Shown here: positions 31,295 to 37,891 of the stretch, one piece after another
Position numbering within the stretch: position 1 is the first letter of the stretch
How the letters are laid out: the number at the start of each line of letters is the position of its first letter
Assembly (NCBI GenBank): GCA_946537255.1
Contig: CAMNFS010000011.1
Location: 1 to 42,857, forward strand
DNA from: an uncultured Erysipelotrichaceae bacterium
Lineage (GTDB): Bacteria > Bacillota_I > Bacilli_A > Erysipelotrichales > Erysipelotrichaceae
DNA: 42,857 nt
Direction of reading: 5' to 3'
Position numbers and translations under genes: made by a program
The notes under the pieces: model-generated
What the model was told of the DNA's origin: nothing
Seen by the model: only the letters and a program-made list of their open reading frames with translations
Databases searched by the model: none

Positions 31295-31924
31295 TCAGGA
31301 ACCGCACTTTCTTTTTACCCAGTTCTGATCGATTTCCGTTTCGTGATCATCAAACTGACGGGCATGTTCCAGACGGTGATACAGCTCTTCATCAAAAGGA
31401 ATGGAACGGACAAAGTCGCCCTTTTCCTCAATCAGAAACTGCGGTCCGTTATCGGTCGGCAGATAGTAGAGATGTTCCGCGTCGGGGTTGGAGGAAAGAA
31501 ACCCCGCCTTCATCAGTTCCACAATCCTGTCATCATAACCGGCCTCAAAAACCGCGATTTTCTCCATGAGATCATTCGGGGTACGAACCGTACGCATCCG
31601 GTAACGGGACTTCATGTCTTCGCTCACCTGCCGCATCGCCGTATCCTCTGCGTCATCTCCCTGAAAGACATCCACAAAGGGATCCCCTTTCATGCCGCTG
31701 TCAACCAGCTGAACCATGAAGCGGCGGGATGGATCATGATAGAGAAACGGATAGATCACACCGTTGACCGTTCCGCAGGAAGGACAGACAAAATCGAAGA
31801 TACTGGCATCCATGACCTTGGCACGGTACTGCGGTTCTCTGGAAATATCCACTCCGTCATAGACGGCCTTCTGATGAACCTTCCCGCACTGTTCACAGCG
31901 AAACGGTATCAGTACTCTGCTCAT
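31295..31924 (-). CDS. CpXC-domain protein
   Basis: A 209-residue cytosolic protein whose N-terminus, FRCEQCGKVHQK followed by VCPSCGTVNGVIY, provides the paired CxxC zinc knuckles of the CpXC domain (residues ~8-130). The C-terminal half, with YYLPTDNGPQFLIEEKGD, has no recognised function. CpXC proteins are uncharacterised and scattered through Bacillota. The frame is open much further upstream inside malQ. The ATG at 31924 with GGGAG 8 bases before it gives a 32-nt overlap with the malQ end, so I treat the two as an operon. Confidence 0.85.
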   Translation of the reverse strand: MSRVLIPFRCEQCGKVHQKAVYDGVDISREPQYRAKVMDASIFDFVCPSCGTVNGVIYPFLYHDPSRRFMVQLVDSGMKGDPFVDVFQGDDAEDTAMRQVSEDMKSRYRMRTVRTPNDLMEKIAVFEAGYDDRIVELMKAGFLSSNPDAEHLYYLPTDNGPQFLIEEKGDFVRSIPFDEELYHRLEHARQFDDHETEIDQNWVKRKCGS

Positions 31925-33431
31925 CTTCTGTCTCCCTGATATATGGAATCCGGCCATAGGTCGCGGTGATTTCATGGATGGCCTCGGCAAGCTCATGGGA
32001 AAGGAACTTCGGAGGAATTCTCCAGGTCCAGTTTCCCTGAGAGGTACCCGGGGTATTGATTCTTGCCTCGTTTCCCTTGCAGAGATAGTCCTGCAGAGGA
32101 ATGATGCAGAGATCCGCAACGGAATGCATGGCCTCGCGGATCAGATCCCAGGTCATTGCGTTGAAATCAGTATTCCAGGAGCGGATATAACGGCGGGCAA
32201 AGGAAAGCTCCCCCTCACTGAGGGTTTCCAGCCATGCGCGGGTAGTCGGATTGTCATGGGTTCCGGTATAGATCACACAGTTCTTTTCCAGCTTGTGCGG
32301 CATGTAAATGCTGTCCCAGCTTGTGAATGCGTACTGAAGAATCTTCATGCCGGGAATTCCGGTCTCCAGAAGCAGCTGACGGTTTTCCTCCGTCACTTCT
32401 CCGAGATCCTCCGCAATCAGATCAATCTGCCCGAACCGTTTCTGAACGGCTTTGAAAAAGTCCATGCCCGGTCCCTTTTCAAAGATCCCGTGCTGGGCGT
32501 CCTTGTCCTTGAAGGGAATCGCGTAGTAGGAACTGAAGCCATGGAAATGATCAATCCTGATCACATCAAAGATGGACGCGGCATGTTCCAGACGGCGAAG
32601 CCACCAGACATAGCCGTTTTTCTTCATGGCTTTCCAGTCATAGACAGGATTGCCCCAGATCTGTCCCTTCGGTGAGAACGCATCCGGAGCCGTGCCGGCA
32701 GTAAACAGCGGCTGATGATCCTGATCCATCCGGAATATTTCGGCATGCGCCCAGGCATCCGCGCTGTCCATCGCGACATAGAACGGCATGTCTCCGATGA
32801 TCCGGATCCCTTTTTTCTTCGCGTAGGCGTGAAGCTTATGGTACTGCCGGTAGAACTCATACTGAATGAAGCAGAAGAACTCCATGAGTTCAGACAGTTC
32901 ATTGCGGGCATTGAGCACTGCGCTTTCCTCACGGTGGCGCAGCGGTGCTTCCCACTCCGTCCAGCTCTTTCCGTCATTTTTCCGTTTCAGTGCCATGAAC
33001 AGGGTATAATCATCCAGCCAGTCGGCTTCCCTGGTCTTGAATTCCGCGTAGTCTTCACTGGAAAGAAATCCTTTCTCAACGAAGGAATCATATGCTTTTT
33101 TCAGAAGCAGATACCGGTAGTTGTATAGTTTTCCGTAATCGATTGTTTCAGGATCGTCTCCGAAGGAAAACTCCTCAATCTCCTGACTGCTCAGAAGCCC
33201 GTCATCCTTCAGTCCCTCCGGATCAACATAATACGGATTTCCGGCAAATGCCGAAACCGACTGGTACGGACTGTCTCCAAACCCAGTCGGGCCGACTGGC
33301 AGGATCTGCCAGAAGGTCTGTCCGCTCTCCTTCAGAAAATCCACAAATGCATATGCCTCTCTGGAAAAACATCCGATTCCGTGTCTGGAATCCAGGGATG
33401 AAACCGGCATCAGTATTCCGCTGCTTCTCAT
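31893..33431 (-). CDS. malQ: 4-alpha-glucanotransferase (amylomaltase)
   Basis: A 512-residue GH77 enzyme that transfers maltosyl and longer alpha-1,4-glucan units. RSSGILMPVSSLDSRHGIG and QILPVGPTGFGDSPYQ mark the N-terminus. YSVRIDHF-type VIRIDHFHGF holds the catalytic Asp nucleophile, LIAEDLGEVT the acid/base Glu, and YTGTHDNPTTRAWL the third Asp. Length matches the short bacterial class. GGAGG lies 9-10 bases before the ATG. No other starch or glycogen gene is nearby; its only operon partner is the CpXC protein. Confidence 0.96.
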   Translation of the reverse strand: MRSSGILMPVSSLDSRHGIGCFSREAYAFVDFLKESGQTFWQILPVGPTGFGDSPYQSVSAFAGNPYYVDPEGLKDDGLLSSQEIEEFSFGDDPETIDYGKLYNYRYLLLKKAYDSFVEKGFLSSEDYAEFKTREADWLDDYTLFMALKRKNDGKSWTEWEAPLRHREESAVLNARNELSELMEFFCFIQYEFYRQYHKLHAYAKKKGIRIIGDMPFYVAMDSADAWAHAEIFRMDQDHQPLFTAGTAPDAFSPKGQIWGNPVYDWKAMKKNGYVWWLRRLEHAASIFDVIRIDHFHGFSSYYAIPFKDKDAQHGIFEKGPGMDFFKAVQKRFGQIDLIAEDLGEVTEENRQLLLETGIPGMKILQYAFTSWDSIYMPHKLEKNCVIYTGTHDNPTTRAWLETLSEGELSFARRYIRSWNTDFNAMTWDLIREAMHSVADLCIIPLQDYLCKGNEARINTPGTSQGNWTWRIPPKFLSHELAEAIHEITATYGRIPYIRETEDEQSTDTVSL

Positions 33432-33458
33432 AGTATTCTATCCTCCTGTCTGGGTACG

Positions 33459-33487
33459 AAAAAAGTTCTGTTATGCTTCAGAACTTT
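33459..33487 (-). terminator. Terminator of the SSB-like gene with stop codon in the loop
   Basis: On the - strand AAAGTTCTG (33487-33479), loop AAGCATAA, CAGAACTTT (33470-33462) form a perfect 9-bp stem, continuing into TTT. The TAA stop of the SSB-like gene is inside the loop. Confidence 0.88.
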
Positions 33488-34070
33488 CAGACTGTATCCG
33501 ATCCCCGTCCTGCGGGGCTGTAAGATCAATTTCCTCATGCGCTGCCTGAGGCTCAAGGAAGGAAGATGTTTCATCTTCGGCTTCCCGGCGGAGTGTGTGT
33601 TTCTGAGGAATAATCGATGTGGTCAGTGTCTGGGGACGGCGCCTGCGGCCAAGAACAAAACTGCTGTTTACGGTAATGCTCAGTTCCGGAAGACGGTCTT
33701 CTCCGCCGCTGTTCTGCCGGATATACGCCCGGCCGTCAATCAGTACCCGGTCCCCTTCATTCAGACTGTAGATTTCCTCAGCGTGCTTTTCTCTTGCAGC
33801 AAAGGAAATGATACAGTATGGACCCTGATCATCCACAGAACGCCAGTATACCCGGCTTCCGGTTTCCCGAAGCAGAATCCCGATCATCCGGTCTCTGCCG
33901 CGGATTGTCAGTTTTCCGAAAGCCATCCGGCGGTCTCCTTCCGTGCCAAGATCGCTGCGCATGCGGGTGACACCGTCTTTGTCGATCGTTCCGATCGCGG
34001 TCACGTGATAGCAGATAATTTCCCCGGCCCTATCCCGTATCGTCTCAAATGAAAAATAATCCTTTACCAT
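33471..34070 (-). CDS. SSB-like OB-fold protein
   Basis: A 199-residue protein whose residues ~15-140 follow the bacterial SSB pattern. A first strand pair is present (CYHVTAIGTIDKDGV), then FGKLTIRGRD, then CIISFAAREKHAEEIYSLNEGDRVLIDGRAYIR, the equivalent of the SSB stretch around VVWRKQAENVANYLKKGSLV. The C-terminal 50 residues are charged and ends in ESSEA, lacking the DDDIPF tip that docks partner proteins in housekeeping SSB. It is therefore probably a divergent or accessory ssDNA-binding protein. AGGAG precedes the ATG. It follows the TetM-Rae1 fusion gene on the same strand. Confidence 0.75.
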   Translation of the reverse strand: MVKDYFSFETIRDRAGEIICYHVTAIGTIDKDGVTRMRSDLGTEGDRRMAFGKLTIRGRDRMIGILLRETGSRVYWRSVDDQGPYCIISFAAREKHAEEIYSLNEGDRVLIDGRAYIRQNSGGEDRLPELSITVNSSFVLGRRRRPQTLTTSIIPQKHTLRREAEDETSSFLEPQAAHEEIDLTAPQDGDRIQSESSEA

Positions 34071-34133
34071 AGAACTCCTGATTCTCTGACATGAATGGTA
34101 CAGTTCAGTCTGTTTTTTATAAAATACCAGTAC

Positions 34134-34139
34134 ATTATA
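34134..34139 (-). promoter_or_regulatory. Candidate -10 box upstream of the SSB-like gene
   Basis: TATAAT on the - strand just after the stop of the TetM-Rae1 fusion gene, leaving a leader of about 60 bases. No good -35 is seen, and no terminator separates the two genes, so read-through is equally possible. Confidence 0.35.
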
Positions 34140-34150
34140 TTCCTGTCCAT

Positions 34151-36622
34151 TTATTTTTCGAAAAGTTTTTTTGCGTCTTTCATTTCCGCTTCCAGCATCC
34201 TCGCGCTGATCCGCTGAGCGCCCTGGGAAAATACGGAATTCTGTACCAGACCGTCACTGCTTGCGACGATCAGCTCACAGCTGTTCCTCAGTTCATGGGC
34301 AAGCTTTTCAATCCGCTCATCCGCGGTTTCCCCGGTCGCGGTATAGATCACCTGAAACATTCCCCGACCGGAAACAGAACCGGGATTATCCGTACGCTTA
34401 TACCCGTCAAACACCACAATCATCCGCTCTCCGGTATAGGCCTGAAAGGCACCGAGTTCATCAATCAGACGCTCTCTTGCGACACCGATCTCTTCCTTCA
34501 TCAGGCCACGGGTGGAATCGAAGGCATAGAGCATATTGTATCCGTCGATGATCCAGCACTTAGGAAGATGAACCGCCGGACGGGGCGGCTTCTGCTTTTC
34601 GGGCTCCTTCTTCTCCGGTTTCTTCTTGTTCGGATTGCGGTTGTTTCCGGAAGAAGCCGCAAGGATCGCCTTGAGTTCCTCCTCCCCGACATGGTAACGC
34701 TGATGAGTGTAGGAAGCTTCCGAGGCTTCCGTATATGGATGAACCGACATATAGGAATCGCTGTTTTCCCACGATACGGTAAACGTGCTTCCATGCGCGC
34801 AGAAGACCGACCCGGGAGGATTCCTGAGATCCGCAAGCGGATCATACCCGATCTCCTTTATCACTTCCTCGGGACTGGGACAGGGCTCATAGCCGGCTGA
34901 TTGAATCACACAGCGGCCAAGTCCTTTCGTATAGGTCAGTACCTGGCTTTGATAATTCATCAGCGTGCGCAGCGGACCCTTGCCGCAGACCTTCATGCCT
35001 GAGGGAGTTTCCTCCGCAGTAAATTCCGCTTCCCGGGTTTCAAGATCATACAGACAGCGGGAAAGCGACTGGGAAGGAAGCTGAATCTCAAACCGGCAGT
35101 ATGGTTCTAGAAGCACCGATTCGGCTTTCATGAGCCCCTGGCGGACAGCGCGTCTAGCGGCGTTGCGGAAATCTCCGCCTTCCGTATGCTTGAGATGCCC
35201 CTTTCCAGCAATCAGAACCAGCTCCGCGTCTGTCAAAGAAGCCCCGGTCAGAACACCTTTGTGCCGGATCGAGCTGAGGGCGGAAAGCGCGGCGGTCTGA
35301 AAATGCATCGGCATCTCATCCGCGCTGCATTCACTTCGAACACGGATGCCTGCTCCTCTTTCAAGAGGCACGATCCGTACGTGAACCTCGGCAAAATGAC
35401 GCAGCGGTTCAAAGTGCCCGCTTCCGATCACTTCATTGGCAATGGTTTCCTGATAGAGAATTCTTCCATCCGAAAATTTCACGGCGAGTCCGGTTTCCCG
35501 TTCCATGCGTTTCTTCAGAATCTCCGCCTGCATTTCACCCATGATCGAAATACCGATCGCGCCGGTTTCCTCATCGACCTCAACAGCCAGGGAGGGATCT
35601 TCCTCCTCCAGCTTTCTGAGATATTCCCCCAGCAGCTTGCGGTCGGAAATCCGTTCCGTTTCAAGCTCATAATGAAGGCATGGCTCAATCACCGGCCGGG
35701 GAAGATCCTTCTCCGCGCCAAGACCCATGCCGGCTTCAGTTTTCCGTAACCCCTTCAGCACCGCAATCTGTCCGCAGAATACTTCGTCAACCGTTTCATA
35801 CTCCGCGCCATGATAGATCCGGATCTGATCCACCTTCTCATCCGCATCGATCTTCTGTTTGGTTTTCAGACTGCCGCCGGTAATACGCACATGAACCAGC
35901 CGCTCTCCGTCCGCAGATGAAACCTTGAACGCCCGGGCAGAAAAGACGCCGGAATCTTCCTTTTCCTCTCCGAAAAGGGCAATTGTATCCAGAAGTTCCG
36001 TCATTTTGATGTCCTTCAGCGCGCTGCCGAAGAGTACCGGAAAAAACTGACGCGTCAAACACGCATGACGTATGAGTTCCTCCGGGATACTGCCGGTTTC
36101 AAGGTACGCGTTCATCATCGGCTCATTTACCATGGCGAGTGTTTCCTCGGCATCCTTGGAAAGCGGAATGCAGTCCTTGAAGTGCGCGTTGAGATCTTCG
36201 AGAAGCTTTGCTTCGCTGAAGTGGGAAATATCCATTTTATTGACAAAGAAAAGCACCGGAACCTGATAGAAAGCAAGCGTGTTCATGATCGTTTCGGTAT
36301 GGGCCTGCACCCCGTCTGTGCCGCTGATCAGTACAACCGCAAGATCGATTACAGAGAGAATCCGTTCCATTTCCGCGGAGAAATCCGCGTGCCCCGGTGT
36401 ATCGATCAGGCTGATTTCCGTATCCTTCCATGACAGAACGGCCTCCTTGGAATAGATCGTAATGCCATGGTCCCTCTCATCGCGGTCATAGTCGAGATTG
36501 GAATCGCCATGATCCACTCTTCCTCTTCTGCGGATAATCCCGCAGTGATACAGAAAAGATTCCACACAGGTGGTCTTTCCGGCATCGACATGGGCTAGTA
36601 TTCCTACACTGATTCGTTTCAT
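34151..36622 (-). CDS. TetM-like ribosomal GTPase fused to a Rae1/YacP NYN endonuclease domain
   Basis: An 823-residue fusion. Residues 1-654 are a complete EF-G/TetM-like translation GTPase: ILAHVDAGKTT at 8-18, switch I DERDHGITI, G3 DTPGHADF, G4 NKMD, G5 GSAL, then domains II-V. Residues ~655-687 form a flexible Lys/Pro/Glu linker. Residues 688-823 match YacP/Rae1: IIDGYNMLYAF, MIVVFDGYKR, ETADERIEKLAHEL, VASSDG and QRISARMLEAEM, carrying the conserved acidic residues. B. subtilis Rae1 cleaves mRNA in the ribosomal A site, where TetM domain IV also works, so GTPase-controlled mRNA cleavage on ribosomes is inferred. Start at 36622 gives MKRISVGILAHVDAGK; the longer frame is leader. The GTPase part may or may not confer tetracycline tolerance. 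Confidence 0.9.
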   Translation of the reverse strand: MKRISVGILAHVDAGKTTCVESFLYHCGIIRRRGRVDHGDSNLDYDRDERDHGITIYSKEAVLSWKDTEISLIDTPGHADFSAEMERILSVIDLAVVLISGTDGVQAHTETIMNTLAFYQVPVLFFVNKMDISHFSEAKLLEDLNAHFKDCIPLSKDAEETLAMVNEPMMNAYLETGSIPEELIRHACLTRQFFPVLFGSALKDIKMTELLDTIALFGEEKEDSGVFSARAFKVSSADGERLVHVRITGGSLKTKQKIDADEKVDQIRIYHGAEYETVDEVFCGQIAVLKGLRKTEAGMGLGAEKDLPRPVIEPCLHYELETERISDRKLLGEYLRKLEEEDPSLAVEVDEETGAIGISIMGEMQAEILKKRMERETGLAVKFSDGRILYQETIANEVIGSGHFEPLRHFAEVHVRIVPLERGAGIRVRSECSADEMPMHFQTAALSALSSIRHKGVLTGASLTDAELVLIAGKGHLKHTEGGDFRNAARRAVRQGLMKAESVLLEPYCRFEIQLPSQSLSRCLYDLETREAEFTAEETPSGMKVCGKGPLRTLMNYQSQVLTYTKGLGRCVIQSAGYEPCPSPEEVIKEIGYDPLADLRNPPGSVFCAHGSTFTVSWENSDSYMSVHPYTEASEASYTHQRYHVGEEELKAILAASSGNNRNPNKKKPEKKEPEKQKPPRPAVHLPKCWIIDGYNMLYAFDSTRGLMKEEIGVARERLIDELGAFQAYTGERMIVVFDGYKRTDNPGSVSGRGMFQVIYTATGETADERIEKLAHELRNSCELIVASSDGLVQNSVFSQGAQRISARMLEAEMKDAKKLFEK

Positions 36623-36632
36623 ACTCACAGGG

Positions 36633-36641
36633 ATTATAACA
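36633..36641 (-). promoter_or_regulatory. Proximal extended -10 (P2) of the TetM-Rae1 gene
   Basis: TGTTATAAT ends 10 bases before the ATG at 36622. The predicted transcript would have about 4 leader bases, and the gene has no Shine-Dalgarno site, so P2 would give a leaderless mRNA bypassing the upstream attenuator. Confidence 0.55.
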
Positions 36642-36684
36642 AAAAATAAAGGCGTACCATCGGTGCTAAGTTCCGATCTCCGCC
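36641..36684 (-). terminator. Attenuator terminator in the TetM-Rae1 leader
   Basis: On the - strand GGCG (36684-36681), GAG, AUCGG (36677-36673), loop of 9, CCGAU (36663-36659), GGUA, CGCC (36654-36651), then UUUAUUUUUU (36650-36641). The 5' arm AUCGG can instead pair with an earlier CCGAU at 36698-36694, giving a competing antiterminator. Confidence 0.65.
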
Positions 36685-36690
36685 TCCTTC

Positions 36691-36711
36691 TCAATCGGCA
36701 CGATTCATCAT
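36691..36711 (-). CDS. Leader uORF 2 (MMNRAD) upstream of the TetM-Rae1 gene
   Basis: A six-codon frame ATG ATG AAT CGT GCC GAT TGA with GGAGGAG about 8-10 bases upstream. Its last two sense codons contain the CCGAU that can pair with the terminator 5' arm, so ribosome position on this frame could decide between terminator and antiterminator. Short length makes it uncertain, but its placement fits a leader peptide. Confidence 0.45.
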   Translation of the reverse strand: MMNRAD

Positions 36712-36750
36712 GACGCCCGCTCCTCCGCAAATGATACGGAGCCGTCGCAG

Positions 36751-36765
36751 TCAATGCATACTCAT
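36751..36765 (-). CDS. Leader uORF 1 (MSMH) upstream of the TetM-Rae1 gene
   Basis: ATG AGT ATG CAT TGA beginning about 5 bases after the predicted P1 transcription start, with no Shine-Dalgarno site. It could be translated as a leaderless mini-ORF. A four-codon frame is weak evidence on its own. Confidence 0.3.
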   Translation of the reverse strand: MSMH

Positions 36766-36776
36766 GCAACAAAAAT

Positions 36777-36782
36777 ATTATA
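36777..36782 (-). promoter_or_regulatory. Distal -10 box (P1) of the TetM-Rae1 leader
   Basis: TATAAT on the - strand about 155 bases before the fusion start. The predicted leader of about 148 bases contains two mini-ORFs and the attenuator hairpin. No good -35 is visible at 16-18 bases. Confidence 0.45.
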
Positions 36783-36834
36783 ACCGAAAACTTTGGATCA
36801 AAGACAGACGATGTGTGAAGAATGCCTGAATTTT

Positions 36835-37773
36835 TCAGATCGCTGAACCAGGGCTGCCCTTGAGACTCTGATGAAAGGCATCCGCGTATTCCTTCTGAGA
36901 CAGGCGTTTCTCGTTTTCTTCCTTCAGAACCGTCTGAATGGCATCCCGCAGCGTGTCATCCGCCGCTTTGATCTGTTTTGGATCCACTGCCTGTTCACCG
37001 CTCTGTTCCATCGCGATCACAATGGCATGCCGGTAAAGAGGAAAGATATTCAGAATCAGCCGGCGCAGGTTTTCCGCCATTACCGTATCCGTTCCCTGGA
37101 TCAGCCGCAGTTCGGCAATGATCTGTACGGGCAGCTGCCGGCTGATGGACAGATCGCTGAGTTTTTTCTCAAACATCTGCAGATCCTCTGCCGCGTTTTT
37201 CAGAATGATCTGATCCTCCATCCGCCCGCTTTTCTGAGCGTTCTCAAGCAGACGCGGCTGAATGTCGCTGCGGTTTTCTGCAAGACAGACTTCACCGGCA
37301 TAAAGATACAGATCAAATTCCCGGATGATATTCAGATAACTGTCGGAATACCCTTCCAGCCGTTCAATATGACGCAGAAGCGAACTGCGCAAAAGATCCA
37401 GCCTTCTTGCACACTCGCTCATTCTGGAATTGAAACGGTCATACAGGGAATGGAATCTCTGAAAGGCTTCCTTTCCATCCAAACCAGGATTCTTCCGGCT
37501 GAGGGCTTCTTTTTCAAAGGCATTCAGCTGACTCAGAAGTTTTTTCAGAAGCGATTCCACTTCATTGAGATCACTTTCCGGAATGGCAAGATGGGCGGAT
37601 TCCGAAAGACGGTATACCCTGCGCTGTGCCTCGATCCCATACTGAAGCACCATTGTTCTGTTCTGAAGGTCAATTTTTTCCGCAAACAGGCGGGCACTGG
37701 CCAGCTCCTCATCACTCAGCTCCGTCCGTACCGTTTTTTCTGTATGATCCAGTTTCAGCATGATTTCATCCAT
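36835..37773 (-). CDS. TelA-like (toxic anion resistance family) protein
   Basis: A 312-residue, largely helical cytosolic protein. The C-terminal third, IIAELRLIQGTDTVMAENLRR followed by LNIFPLYRHAIVIAMEQ, matches the TelA/PF05816 signature. Residues 55-240 are heptad-rich and probably coiled-coil. TelA proteins are linked to tellurite, nisin and cell-envelope stress, with no known enzymatic activity. The frame begins with a GTG at 37809 behind AAGGAAG, which is a real alternative start adding 12 basic residues; I use the ATG at 37773 because it resembles the family N-terminus. It follows the GDPD gene on the same strand. Confidence 0.78.
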   Translation of the reverse strand: MDEIMLKLDHTEKTVRTELSDEELASARLFAEKIDLQNRTMVLQYGIEAQRRVYRLSESAHLAIPESDLNEVESLLKKLLSQLNAFEKEALSRKNPGLDGKEAFQRFHSLYDRFNSRMSECARRLDLLRSSLLRHIERLEGYSDSYLNIIREFDLYLYAGEVCLAENRSDIQPRLLENAQKSGRMEDQIILKNAAEDLQMFEKKLSDLSISRQLPVQIIAELRLIQGTDTVMAENLRRLILNIFPLYRHAIVIAMEQSGEQAVDPKQIKAADDTLRDAIQTVLKEENEKRLSQKEYADAFHQSLKGSPGSAI

Positions 37774-37891
37774 AAACCGTCTTCTTTCTGTTCCTTTCCC
37801 TTTTCCCACTGGCGTTTCTTCCTTTTCTGAAAACAGAAAAGAGTACTGGCCGGTGCGGTCTTCAGGAAGCTGCAGTTCACGTGCTTTCTAA

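Noticed and set aside
31925-32119. A longer CpXC protein beginning inside malQ.
   Set aside because: The extension would overlap the malQ coding region by over 200 bases; the ATG at 31924 has its own ribosome site.
36651-36684. The run GCACCGATGGTAC in the TetM-Rae1 leader resembles part of 5S rRNA.
   Set aside because: Only about a dozen bases match; the remaining helices and the overall length of 5S rRNA are missing, and the stretch is better explained as a terminator stem.
36623-36772. An N-terminal extension of 50 codons on the TetM-Rae1 frame.
   Set aside because: It is Arg-rich, unlike any GTPase N-terminus, coincides with the structured leader, and the family starts directly before the G1 loop.
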